DNA of 64,000 bases from assembly GCA_028718545.1 (NCBI GenBank), contig JAQULT010000002.1, forward strand, positions 1-64,000. Reading direction: 5' to 3'. The notes beneath the pieces are model-generated. The model was given only the letters and a program-made list of their open reading frames with translations, was not told the DNA's origin and did no database searches. Shown one piece after another: positions 36,255 to 44,548 of the stretch. Numbering within the stretch: position 1 is the first letter of the stretch; each line of letters starts with the position of its first letter. This stretch comes from Fidelibacterota bacterium. Lineage in GTDB: Bacteria > Fidelibacterota > Fidelibacteria > Fidelibacterales > Fidelibacteraceae. The position numbers and the translations under genes are program-made.

Positions 36255-37259
36255 ATGAAAAGAATCCCGCCAGCAATGATGATCATGATGATAAGCGTTC
36301 TGTTTTATTACGGTTGTAACCTTTTCGTAAAAGAAACCGATGATTTTGATCTGAATGATACGGTAAGGATCGCGATCGGAGAAAAATTGTACGAGAATGA
36401 ACGTCTCTGGCTGCGCCTGGATAAGATCACTTTCGATTCCCGTTGTCCCGCAGGCATGGCATCTGAACCCGCAGGCCATGTAGAAGGACAATTCACGGCC
36501 GGTGGCTGGGGGGACACGGAAACGCTGGCTTTTCGTACGGATTCTGTCAATTCAATTTCATTTATGGTGCCGTTTGAGGGAGGAGATATCGGCGGCGGCA
36601 ATTATTTTATCCTTCATATTATTAAGGTAAACCCGTTAAAACCTGATGATGAAACAGCGATCCCAAAAAAAGATTACCGGATCGATTTTGTTATTGAATC
36701 GGGAATGGTGGCACGTAAGCCCAATATCTATTTATATCCCAAAAAAACATTAAAACTCGATGTCTCCTTATTCTTTCCCCACGGCGGCGAGGTGATCGAA
36801 TCCGATCCGCAATATCCCGGAGATTGGATCAATATCAAGGTCCGGCCGGACGGCAGCATCGACAGGAAATACGGCTATTTGTTCTATGAGGCTGCAGTCC
36901 CGGACCTTTGGCAGTATTCCGAGGGATGGGTGGTAAAACAGGATATCCTGCCGCTGTTCTTCCGGAGCAACCTTGAGGCTTACGGATTTAACAAAACCGA
37001 GATAAAAGATTTTATGGATCATTGGATACCGCTGCTGAATACCGCTCCGTATTATGCGATCTATCCGCAGCATACCGCGAATGTGAATTATGCCGTCAAA
37101 CTCAGGATTTCCGAACGCCCGGATGCATTACTGCGGCTTTTTTATATTATAGACGAAATACAGGAAAAATTTGTGCTTCCCGAAGCGGATATCCCGGAAT
37201 TCGAACGCAGCGGTTTTACCCTCACGGAATGGGGCGTGGTGTTGAATCAATTGAAATGA
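36255..37259 (+). CDS. Uncharacterised lipoprotein with KPNIYLYP motif
   Basis: The 334-residue protein has a signal peptide with a lipobox-like FYYGC (Cys21), followed by a beta-rich N-terminal part. Near residue 156 stands KPNIYLYPKKTLKLDVSLFF, then GDWINIKVRPDGSI, YGYLFYEA, EGWVVKQD and TLTEWGVVLN. These blocks recur in a widespread bacterial family (often written KPVIYLYP) with no proven function. It is probably a surface or periplasmic protein. It forms a single-gene unit with its own promoter; octamer repeats follow its stop codon. Confidence 0.75.
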   Translation: MKRIPPAMMIMMISVLFYYGCNLFVKETDDFDLNDTVRIAIGEKLYENERLWLRLDKITFDSRCPAGMASEPAGHVEGQFTAGGWGDTETLAFRTDSVNSISFMVPFEGGDIGGGNYFILHIIKVNPLKPDDETAIPKKDYRIDFVIESGMVARKPNIYLYPKKTLKLDVSLFFPHGGEVIESDPQYPGDWINIKVRPDGSIDRKYGYLFYEAAVPDLWQYSEGWVVKQDILPLFFRSNLEAYGFNKTEIKDFMDHWIPLLNTAPYYAIYPQHTANVNYAVKLRISERPDALLRLFYIIDEIQEKFVLPEADIPEFERSGFTLTEWGVVLNQLK

Positions 37260-37281
37260 GGAACAACTTCCGCTTTCCCGC

Positions 37282-37361
37282 AGAAACGGAGAAGTGGAGT
37301 AAGGGAGTATGGGAGAGACAAAGAGAGGGAAGTTTGGAAGTTAGGAAGATAAGAACTTTAG
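37282..37361 (+). repeat. AGnnnnGG octamer array (10 units)
   Basis: Ten consecutive 8-base units begin at 37282: agaaacgg, agaagtgg, agtaaggg, agtatggg, agagacaa, agagaggg, aagtttgg, aagttagg, aagataag, aactttag. The core AGnnnnGG fades towards the end. The same unit family occurs at 51124-51163. It starts 23 bases after a stop codon and encodes no evident protein. Confidence 0.8.
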
Positions 37362-37412
37362 TCAGCGGAATAATATTGAATTATGAATATTAAATGTTGA
37401 ATCAAAGCGTAT

Positions 37413-37478
37413 ATCAACAAATCAACAAATCAACAAATCAACAGAAAAAGACAACTCGACATCTCGACGCCTCGACCG
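37413..37478 (+). repeat. Two further period-8 repeats (ATCAACAA x4, CTCGACnn x3)
   Basis: ATCAACAA occurs three times plus a near copy at 37413-37444, and CTCGACnn three times at 37455-37478. Both have period 8 like the array before them but different sequence. Confidence 0.8.
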
Positions 37479-37629
37479 GCCATAGCTCCGAAACGCCGGA
37501 GCGTCGCCTACCGTCAGTGATACTTTGTTTATAAAAAATATCAATAGACAACAATTCAAGCGTAATTCCCAAAAATTCATTGATTTTTTTCTGTTATCCG
37601 GGCGGATGATTTATTACATTATCCCGATC
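37479..37629. other. Intergenic stretch before carA
   Basis: No gene is seen. A possible -10 box TACATT lies at 37615-37620 without a clear -35. Together with the repeats and the palindrome this makes about 445 bases without coding content between 37260 and 37705. Confidence 0.5.
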
Positions 37630-37646
37630 TTATCACGATGTGATAA
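37630..37646. promoter_or_regulatory. Palindrome upstream of carA, candidate operator
   Basis: TTATCAC-GAT-GTGATAA is a perfect 7-bp inverted repeat with a 3-base centre. It lies about 10 bases after the candidate -10 box and 59 bases before the carA start, where a repressor could block transcription. I do not recognise the regulator. Confidence 0.45.
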
Positions 37647-37705
37647 AAACAGGAGAAGAAAATCGGCAAAACAGCGGTAAATACTTAAAAAACGGCGGGA
37701 GGCAG

Positions 37706-38761
37706 ATGAAAGCGCAACTGGTACTGGAAAACGGAAGGGTTTTTGAGGGGGAGGCTTTCGGTGCCCTGCAGCCTGCCGCCGGCGAAGTGGTCTTCAATAC
37801 CGGTATGGTCGGTTATCCCGAAGCTCTGACGGATCCATCCTATTACGGTCAGCTCCTTTGTTCAACCTATCCGCTTGTCGGGAACTACGGCGTTCCTGCC
37901 GAACGGCCGGACGATATACTGCAATTTCAGTGGGAATCTCCCCGGATACAGACTTTTGGCTTTATTATCAGTAATTTATCGGAAAATTACAGCCACTGGA
38001 ATGCAAAAATGAGCCTGAATGCATGGTTGAAAAAAGAAAAAGTACCGGGTATTTGCGGGATTGACACCCGCTCCCTGACCAAGATCCTGCGCGAGAGCGG
38101 GACCATGCTGGGAAAGATCGTGCAGGAAGGTAGTACTATCGATTTTTATGATCCCAACAAGGACATGCTGATCGAAAAAGTCTGCGTTCAGGAACCGCTT
38201 GAATACGGCAGCGGTGCAAAACGTGTATTGCTGATCGATTTCGGCTGCAAGAACAGCATCATAGCGGACCTTGTTAAAAGGGATCTGAAGGTAATACGGG
38301 TCCCTTATTATTATGATTACAGTCATATCCGTTATGACGGTATCGTTCTTTCCAGCGGACCCGGGGATCCCGCCAAATATGCTTTCATGAACGAGAAGAT
38401 CCGGGAATTTCTCCGTCAGCGCAAACCCTTACTGGGCATTTGTTTGGGCCATCAGCTTATCGGACAGGCGGCCGGTGCAAAAACCTTTAAACTGCCCTAC
38501 GGTCATCGCAGCCAGAATCAGCCGGTGATCGACAGGCTTAGCCGGCATGCCTACGTTACGACTCAGAATCACGGTTATGCCGTGGATAGCAAAACCATTC
38601 CATCCGCTTGGATACCCTGGTTCGAAAATCTAAACGACGGAACGAACGAAGGACTCTGGCATAAAAACCTGCCCGTCCTTTCCACGCAGTTCCATCCCGA
38701 AGCCGTTCCCGGTCCCGTGGATACGGGTTTTGTCTTCGATGAATTCAAACGTTGTTTTTAA
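37706..38761 (+). CDS. carA: Carbamoyl-phosphate synthase small (glutaminase) subunit
   Basis: The protein has 351 residues from the ATG at 37706 with GGGAGG upstream; a GTG 66 bases earlier is rejected. The N-terminal CPSase small domain has AQLVLENGRVFEGEAFGA, VVFNTGMVGYPEALTDPSYYGQ and LTKILRESG. The glutaminase domain has Cys in LGICLGHQLIGQA (about residue 246) and the ending TQFHPEAVPGP. It supplies ammonia to CarB for arginine and pyrimidine synthesis. Confidence 0.96.
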   Translation: MKAQLVLENGRVFEGEAFGALQPAAGEVVFNTGMVGYPEALTDPSYYGQLLCSTYPLVGNYGVPAERPDDILQFQWESPRIQTFGFIISNLSENYSHWNAKMSLNAWLKKEKVPGICGIDTRSLTKILRESGTMLGKIVQEGSTIDFYDPNKDMLIEKVCVQEPLEYGSGAKRVLLIDFGCKNSIIADLVKRDLKVIRVPYYYDYSHIRYDGIVLSSGPGDPAKYAFMNEKIREFLRQRKPLLGICLGHQLIGQAAGAKTFKLPYGHRSQNQPVIDRLSRHAYVTTQNHGYAVDSKTIPSAWIPWFENLNDGTNEGLWHKNLPVLSTQFHPEAVPGPVDTGFVFDEFKRCF

Positions 38762-38776
38762 TCCGGCAGGAGAAGC

Positions 38777-41700
38777 ATGAAAAAAAAGATCAAAAAAGTG
38801 GTGATCCTCGGTTCCGCAGCAATCAAGATCGGAGAAGCGGGGGAATTCGACTACTCCGGTTCCCAGGCAATCAAAGCCCTAAAGGAAGAGGGTGTTTATA
38901 CCATCCTGATCAATCCGAATATTGCCACGATCCAGACCTCGGATTATCTTGCCGATAAAGTATACCTTTTGCCGGTCAATGTGAGCTTTGTGGAAGAGAT
39001 CCTGAAAAAAGAAGCGCCGGACGGCATCCTGCTGAGCTTTGGGGGGCAGACCGCGCTGAATTGCGGCATGGAGCTTGAGGAAAAGGGTATTCTGGAAAAA
39101 TACGGGGTTCGGGTTTTGGGGACACCGGTGGAGACCATCCGAAATACCGAGGACCGAAAAAAATTTAATCTTGCTCTTGATGAGATCGCGGTGAAATATC
39201 CGCGGAGCAAAGCCGTATCAAATATGGAAGAAGCCCGGGAATTCGCTGCCGAAATCGGATATCCGGTCATGCTGCGCATCGCTTATGCCCTGGGCGGTCT
39301 TGGAAGCGGTGTCTGCCGCAGTGAAGAACAGCTGACGGAACTTGCTTCAAAAGCCTTCAGCTATACCAGGCAAATACTCATCGAAGAATATCTCGGCGGC
39401 TGGAAAGAGATCGAATACGAAGTGATGCGGGACTCCTATGATAACTGCATTACCGTCTGTAACATGGAAAACGTCGATCCTCTGGGCATCCATACCGGTG
39501 AAAGCATCGTCGTGGCACCCAGCCAGACACTGAATAACCGGGAATACCACAAACTTCGCGAGATCGGCATCCGCGTGATCCGGCATCTTGGCGTCGTGGG
39601 AGAATGCAATATTCAATATGCACTGGACCCCGAATCCGAAGATTACCGTGTGATCGAGGTCAATGCCCGGCTTTCCCGCAGCTCGGCTTTGGCCTCGAAA
39701 GCCACCGGTTATCCGCTGGCCTTTATCGCGGCCAAGATCGCACTGGGTTACGGTTTGCATGAACTGTCAAACGCCATCACCGGCACCTCGGCCTTTTTTG
39801 AACCGTCGCTGGACTATATTGTCGTTAAGATGCCGCGCTGGGACCTGAAGAAATTCCGCAATGTATCCCGCCATATCGGATCCGCCATGAAATCCGTGGG
39901 AGAGGTCATGGCCATTGGCCGGAATTTTGAAGAGGCACTGCAAAAAGCGATCCGCATGCTGGGAACGGGCGCCCGTGGGATGGTGGCAAACGAACGCTTT
40001 ATACTGACGTCCCTGGAAGAATCGCTCAGCAAGCCCAGTGATGAACGTTTATTTGCACTTGCCGATGCATTCCGCCAGGGCTACAGTGTGGGACAGGTCT
40101 ATGACCTGACCCGTATTGATCGCTGGTTCCTGCACAGGATCCGTAATATCGTGGAACTCTCCCTCGCATTGGAAAAGTGGCAAACTCTGGATACGGAATT
40201 ATTGCGGAAAGCCAAGAAAAGCGGATTTTCCGATGAACAGATCGCGGTCCTGACAGGACGAAAGGAAGAGGAGATCTACAGCTTGCGCCAGGAAGCCGGT
40301 ATTCACCCCGTGATCCGTCAGATCGACACGGTTGCGGCGGAATATCCGGCTATTACCAATTATCTTTATATGAGCTATGACGGCATTAAGGATGACGATA
40401 CCGGTGATCTGCGCGGCGCCGTAGCTATTCTTGGAGGCGGCCCTTACCGCATCGGCTCCAGTGTGGAGTTCGACTGGTGCTGTGTGATTGCCGGAAAGAC
40501 CGCCCGGGAGTCCGGGAAAAAGGTCATTATGATCAACTGCAATCCCGAAACGGTCAGCACCGATTACGATGAATTTGATGCGCTGTTCTTTGAAGAATTG
40601 ACCTTTGAGACCGTCAGGGAAATTTACAAAAAGACCGACCCCGAAGGGCTGATCCTCTCCATGGGCGGACAGATCCCCAATAATCTGGCGGTGCGTCTGA
40701 ATAATGAAAGGATGAAGATCCTGGGTACCTCAACCGCCAGTATTGACCGGGCGGAAAACCGCAGTAAATTTTCCGCCATGCTGGATGAGCTGGATATCAA
40801 ACAGCCGGAATGGAAAGCGCTGACGGACAGCCAATCGGCCATTGCCTTTGCCAACGAAGTCGCTTATCCCGTACTGGTACGTCCTTCCTATGTGCTTTCC
40901 GGAGCCGCGATGGCAGTGGCGACCAGTGACCGGGAACTGACCAAATTCCTGCAGGCGGCGGCCGATGTATCTCGCGAATATCCCGTGGTTATCAGCAAAT
41001 TCTATGAAAATGCCAAAGAACTGGAATTCGATGCCGTTGCCCAGGACGGAAATATTATCTGTTATGCAATTTCGGAGCATGTGGAGAATGCCGGCGTACA
41101 TTCGGGGGACGCTACTCTGGTCCTGCCGCCGCAGCGCACTTATTTTGAAACGGAGCGGCAGATCCGCAGGACTTCGGCGGATATTGCTCGCGAACTGAAG
41201 ATCAACGGTCCCTTCAATATTCAGTATATCGCTAAAAACAACGAAGTACGGGTCATTGAATGCAATCTGCGGGCATCGAGGAGTTTCCCCTTTGTCTCCA
41301 AGACCCTGCGAAAAAACTTTATTGAGATCGCCACAAAAGTCATTCTGGGCGAAAAGCAGGACAAGATCCGTATCCCGCTTTACGATTACGAGTATGTTGC
41401 CGTCAAGGCGCCGCAGTTTTCCTTTACGCGGCTGCGCGGTGCGGACCCCGCAACCGGTGTGGAAATGTCCTCCACCGGCGAGGTAGCCTGTCTGGGAGAT
41501 AATTTTCATGAAGCTTTTATCAAGGCGCTGATATCGGTGGGCTTCCGTTTTCCGGTTAAAAGCATCCTGGTATCCTCCGGACCCACGGAATCCAAGGCGG
41601 AGATGCTGGAGGGATTAAAGAAACTCCAGTCCAAAGGCGTGCGTTTTTACGCCACCGGAGGTACGGCGGATTTTCTGATGCGCCACGACATTCCCAGCAC

Positions 41701-41962
41701 CATGCTGCACTGGCCGCTGGATAAGACTCAGCCGAATGTCCTGGATATCCTCAAGAACGGCACCCTGGATCTGGTTATCAATATTCCCAAGAATTATCAC
41801 GAGCACGAACTGACCAACGACTATATCATCCGCCGGACCGCGGTGGATTACGCCGTTCCCCTCATCACCAACCGCCAGCTTGCCATGCGCCTTTTCGAGG
41901 CTTTAGGTGATCCGCGACAGACTGCCCTGCAGATCAAGAGCTGGGATGAGTACCGGGTGTAG
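38777..41962 (+). CDS. carB: Carbamoyl-phosphate synthase large subunit
   Basis: The 1061-residue protein has the two homologous ATP-grasp halves: IKKVVILGSAAIKIGEAGEFDYSGSQAIKALKEEG at the N-terminus, then from about 550 VAILGGGPYRIGSSVEFDWC. A C-terminal MGS allosteric domain runs from about 930 (SILVSSGP, FYATGGTADFL, NIPKN). The N-terminal wording resembles the Bacteroidota/eukaryotic CPSase branch (inference). It makes carbamoyl phosphate from bicarbonate, ammonia and two ATP. It follows carA by 15 bases. Confidence 0.97.
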   Translation: MKKKIKKVVILGSAAIKIGEAGEFDYSGSQAIKALKEEGVYTILINPNIATIQTSDYLADKVYLLPVNVSFVEEILKKEAPDGILLSFGGQTALNCGMELEEKGILEKYGVRVLGTPVETIRNTEDRKKFNLALDEIAVKYPRSKAVSNMEEAREFAAEIGYPVMLRIAYALGGLGSGVCRSEEQLTELASKAFSYTRQILIEEYLGGWKEIEYEVMRDSYDNCITVCNMENVDPLGIHTGESIVVAPSQTLNNREYHKLREIGIRVIRHLGVVGECNIQYALDPESEDYRVIEVNARLSRSSALASKATGYPLAFIAAKIALGYGLHELSNAITGTSAFFEPSLDYIVVKMPRWDLKKFRNVSRHIGSAMKSVGEVMAIGRNFEEALQKAIRMLGTGARGMVANERFILTSLEESLSKPSDERLFALADAFRQGYSVGQVYDLTRIDRWFLHRIRNIVELSLALEKWQTLDTELLRKAKKSGFSDEQIAVLTGRKEEEIYSLRQEAGIHPVIRQIDTVAAEYPAITNYLYMSYDGIKDDDTGDLRGAVAILGGGPYRIGSSVEFDWCCVIAGKTARESGKKVIMINCNPETVSTDYDEFDALFFEELTFETVREIYKKTDPEGLILSMGGQIPNNLAVRLNNERMKILGTSTASIDRAENRSKFSAMLDELDIKQPEWKALTDSQSAIAFANEVAYPVLVRPSYVLSGAAMAVATSDRELTKFLQAAADVSREYPVVISKFYENAKELEFDAVAQDGNIICYAISEHVENAGVHSGDATLVLPPQRTYFETERQIRRTSADIARELKINGPFNIQYIAKNNEVRVIECNLRASRSFPFVSKTLRKNFIEIATKVILGEKQDKIRIPLYDYEYVAVKAPQFSFTRLRGADPATGVEMSSTGEVACLGDNFHEAFIKALISVGFRFPVKSILVSSGPTESKAEMLEGLKKLQSKGVRFYATGGTADFLMRHDIPSTMLHWPLDKTQPNVLDILKNGTLDLVINIPKNYHEHELTNDYIIRRTAVDYAVPLITNRQLAMRLFEALGDPRQTALQIKSWDEYRV

Positions 41963-41979
41963 ATATCCCGGGTGATGGA

Positions 41980-42007
41980 TTGACGCAAAATATTTGACGC
42001 AAACAGT
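41980..42007 (+). repeat. 14-base direct repeat TTGACGCAAA (2 units)
   Basis: TTGACGCAAA at 41980-41989 and again at 41994-42003, period 14, just after the carB stop. It resembles the TTGACTCAAATAAA repeats at 57894-57930. Confidence 0.6.
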
Positions 42008-42013
42008 ACCCAA

Positions 42014-42045
42014 ATAAAAAGCCCCCGTTTTATCAACAGGGGCTT
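42014..42045 (-). terminator. Terminator of the CpoB-like lipoprotein gene
   Basis: A 7-bp stem AAGCCCC/GGGGCTT, 13-base loop; on the minus strand it is followed by a run of five T. It may also stop carAB reading from the other side, less efficiently. Confidence 0.75.
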
Positions 42046-42069
42046 GCATTTCCATGTTCGTTTTATTGC

Positions 42070-42924
42070 TTATAAACCGTACTGTTCAATAATCCCGATC
42101 TGACGAATGGCAATGGTTACATGCTCGCTGTTGGGATAAAAGGTGATCAGATTCTGGAATTCCTGAATGGCCGAGCGCATTTTGCCCATCTTGAAGTAAC
42201 AGAAACCCAGTTTGAGCTGTGTGTCGTCATACTTGTCAAAAGCATTGGTATTGAAGACCATATTGAAGGCATTGTAGGCTTTCTTGTACTGACGCAGCGC
42301 ATAATAGCTTTCACCGACCCAGTACTGAACATTTCCGGCCAGTTCATGCTGCGGATTTTCCATCAGAAGCCGTTCGAAGATTTCAATGGCCTCACTATAG
42401 CGCTGATAGTAAAATTTGTTCAGGGCGTCTTTGTACTGGGTCAGATAAGGATCGGCTTTGACGGCTTCCTTGACCTTGACTTCCGGCACAATGATCTCGG
42501 GTTTGATAATGATTTCCTCCTCGGGTACCTTTCCAATAAGTTCCTCGGGTGTTTTTACCGTCTGTTCGGCAATCACCTTGGGTGAACCGAAAAAGATCGG
42601 CAGGCCATTCAGTTCCCGGAGATAGGCATTCATCTGATCGATCACTGCAATGAGCGCATCCGACTGTGTATCCATTTCCATGACTTCGGCTTCCATGCGG
42701 TCCAGCTTGGCATGCAGCTTGGTGGTCCGCTGGATATAATATTCATCCATGGAGGCAAAGGCCAGGGTCATGGTGTCCCGCAGATTCTCGATCTTTTTGT
42801 CCAAGAGGGTGATATTGACATCATCGCTCTGGATCAGGATCGGTGCAGCTGCCGGCTTTGGCTTGCTGGCACAGGATGCAAAGATGACGGCAATGATCAT
42901 CAGGGGAAATATTATTTTTTTCAT
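42070..42924 (-). CDS. CpoB/YbgF-like lipoprotein: coiled coil plus TPR
   Basis: The 284-residue protein has signal and lipobox FASC (Cys18). A coiled-coil region at about 35-105 (LDKKIENLRDTM, KLDRMEAEVMEMDTQSDALIAVIDQM) is followed by an acidic linker. Three TPRs lie at about 160-275 (YYQRYSEAIEIFERLLMENP, YWVGESYYALRQYKKAYNAFN, KLGFCYFKMGKMRSAIQEFQNLITFYP). The layout is that of CpoB (YbgF), which links Tol-Pal to cell-wall synthesis, though no tol or pal gene is adjacent. It has its own promoter and terminator. Confidence 0.78.
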   Translation of the reverse strand: MKKIIFPLMIIAVIFASCASKPKPAAAPILIQSDDVNITLLDKKIENLRDTMTLAFASMDEYYIQRTTKLHAKLDRMEAEVMEMDTQSDALIAVIDQMNAYLRELNGLPIFFGSPKVIAEQTVKTPEELIGKVPEEEIIIKPEIIVPEVKVKEAVKADPYLTQYKDALNKFYYQRYSEAIEIFERLLMENPQHELAGNVQYWVGESYYALRQYKKAYNAFNMVFNTNAFDKYDDTQLKLGFCYFKMGKMRSAIQEFQNLITFYPNSEHVTIAIRQIGIIEQYGL

Positions 42925-42951
42925 GATCGGCCTCGACTTACTTTATTTTCA

Positions 42952-42980
42952 AAGATATTAAAAAAAAACGCAGTTCCCAA
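42952..42980 (-). promoter_or_regulatory. Promoter of the CpoB-like gene
   Basis: On the minus strand: TTGGGA (42980-42975), 17 bases, TATCTT (42957-42952) followed by TG, thus TAnnTTTG. The predicted start is about 20 bases before the ATG. Confidence 0.65.
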
Positions 42981-43046
42981 AAATATTTTAATTTTTATGG
43001 GAATTTTTCAGCCCTTTTTGCTTATTTTATGCTGAAAGGGGCGCAG

Positions 43047-43271
43047 ATGAAGGAAAAAGAAGTAAAATTGGTCGAATTCCAAAATGATATGCTGGCGGAA
43101 ATGGTCAAAAACGTCCTGCGCGATAAGGGAATTCTCTTTCGTTCAAAACAGGACATCTTGCAGGCGGCGTTAAAGGTCGAGGGGAGTTCCGCTTCCGGTG
43201 CCTTTACGATCATTTATGTCAAAGAGCGCGATCTCGAAGCCGCCCGGGACGCGATCGCCGGTATGGTATAG
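43047..43271 (+). CDS. Small DUF2007-like protein
   Basis: The protein has 74 residues from the ATG at 43047 (GGGG upstream); an ATG at 43029 would add six residues. The fold suggested is a short beta-alpha-beta unit: VKLVEFQNDMLAEMVKNVLRDKGILFRSKQD at the start and FTIIYVKERDLEAARDAIAGMV at the end. This matches the DUF2007 (putative signal-transducing) pattern of a domain binding or sensing an unknown ligand. It lies 8 bases before hisS and is probably cotranscribed. Confidence 0.65.
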   Translation: MKEKEVKLVEFQNDMLAEMVKNVLRDKGILFRSKQDILQAALKVEGSSASGAFTIIYVKERDLEAARDAIAGMV

Positions 43272-43279
43272 GTGAAAAG

Positions 43280-44545
43280 ATGCAGGAACTGAAAAACATC
43301 AAAGGAACACACGACATCCTGCCCACCGGGATCGCAAAATGGCAAAAGATCGAAAAAGTCCTGCAAAAGGTCTTTACGGCTTTCTGCTATAAGGAGATCC
43401 GTACTCCGGTCTTTGAGAATACCGCTCTTTTTGCCCGCGGTGTCGGAGAATTTTCAGATATTGTCAGCAAGGAGATGTACACTTTTAACGATAAGGGCGG
43501 GGAAAGTCTTACCTTGCGCCCGGAACTGACGGCGCCGGTGGCACGTTCTTATATTCAGCACCATTTCTGGCAGGATGCCCCGGTCCATAAGCTTTGGTAT
43601 CTCGGGCCGCTTTTCCGGCAGGAACGTCCGCAGGCCGGCCGCCAGCGGCAATTTCATCAGTACGGAGTCGAGGTGATCGGTTCTTCCTTACCCGAAGCCG
43701 ACGCCGAAGTGATTGCACTGGCCTATAGTATCTACCGTGAACTCGGATTAAAGAATTTCGCTTTGCATATCAATTCCATCGGCAGTACGGATACCCGAAA
43801 AAACTATACCGATCTGCTGCAAAAAACCCTGGAAGCGCAGCGGCAGGATCTCTGCGATACCTGTAAACAGCGTTTTGACGTCAATATCCTGCGTCTCTTC
43901 GATTGCAAGAATCCCGGCTGTGCTCAGATCATGAAAAACCATGCACCTTCCATTCTGGACCATCTTTCACGCGAAGACGCAGAGCATTTTACCCGGGTCC
44001 GTGAACTGCTGGATGCGATGATGATCCCCTATGAAGTCAATCCCGCACTGGTCCGCGGACTGGATTATTACACCCGCACGACCTTTGAGATCAAGGGAAC
44101 GGCGCTGGGCGCCCAGGATGCGCTTTGCGGCGGCGGCCGTTATGATAATCTGCTCAGGGAACTTGACGGTCCGGATACGCCCGCTGTCGGCTTTGCCGCC
44201 GGAATGGAACGCCTGATCCTGGCGATGGAAGCCGAGGGACTGTTCGCGGAGGACGAGGAAGGGATGGACCTTTATCTTGCACCTATGGATAGCCGGGCGC
44301 TGGATACCGCCATGCCGCTTGCACAATCGTTGCGTGAGGCGGGGTATTCCGTTTATGTGGACCTTCTGGGCCGCAGCGTCAAAGCCATGCTGCGTGAAGC
44401 AAACCGTAAAAAGGCAAGACATACTGCAGTCATCGGCGAGGATGAGATCAAAAACCGGCGCCTTCAGTTAAAGTCCATGTTTAATAATTCCGTGTCAACA
44501 TTGCCTTTCGAAGCCCTGGCTGACGCCTTAATAAATGAAAAATAA
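43280..44545 (+). CDS. hisS: Histidyl-tRNA synthetase
   Basis: The 421-residue class II synthetase starts LKNIKGTHDILP. It has motif 2 in YLGPLFRQERPQAGRQRQFHQYGVEVIG, the HisA motif LVRGLDYYTRTTFEI and the motif 3 segment VGFAAGMERLIL. The C-terminal anticodon-binding domain (about 330-421) is present. It charges tRNA-His and so feeds the signal sensed by the attenuator at 26235-26312. It is not linked to the his operon. Confidence 0.97.
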   Translation: MQELKNIKGTHDILPTGIAKWQKIEKVLQKVFTAFCYKEIRTPVFENTALFARGVGEFSDIVSKEMYTFNDKGGESLTLRPELTAPVARSYIQHHFWQDAPVHKLWYLGPLFRQERPQAGRQRQFHQYGVEVIGSSLPEADAEVIALAYSIYRELGLKNFALHINSIGSTDTRKNYTDLLQKTLEAQRQDLCDTCKQRFDVNILRLFDCKNPGCAQIMKNHAPSILDHLSREDAEHFTRVRELLDAMMIPYEVNPALVRGLDYYTRTTFEIKGTALGAQDALCGGGRYDNLLRELDGPDTPAVGFAAGMERLILAMEAEGLFAEDEEGMDLYLAPMDSRALDTAMPLAQSLREAGYSVYVDLLGRSVKAMLREANRKKARHTAVIGEDEIKNRRLQLKSMFNNSVSTLPFEALADALINEK

Positions 44546-44548
44546 GCG

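Noticed and set aside
37282-37478. Possible CRISPR array or direct-repeat locus
   Set aside because: Units are 8 bases with no spacers and no cas genes are present; it is a short tandem repeat and not CRISPR.
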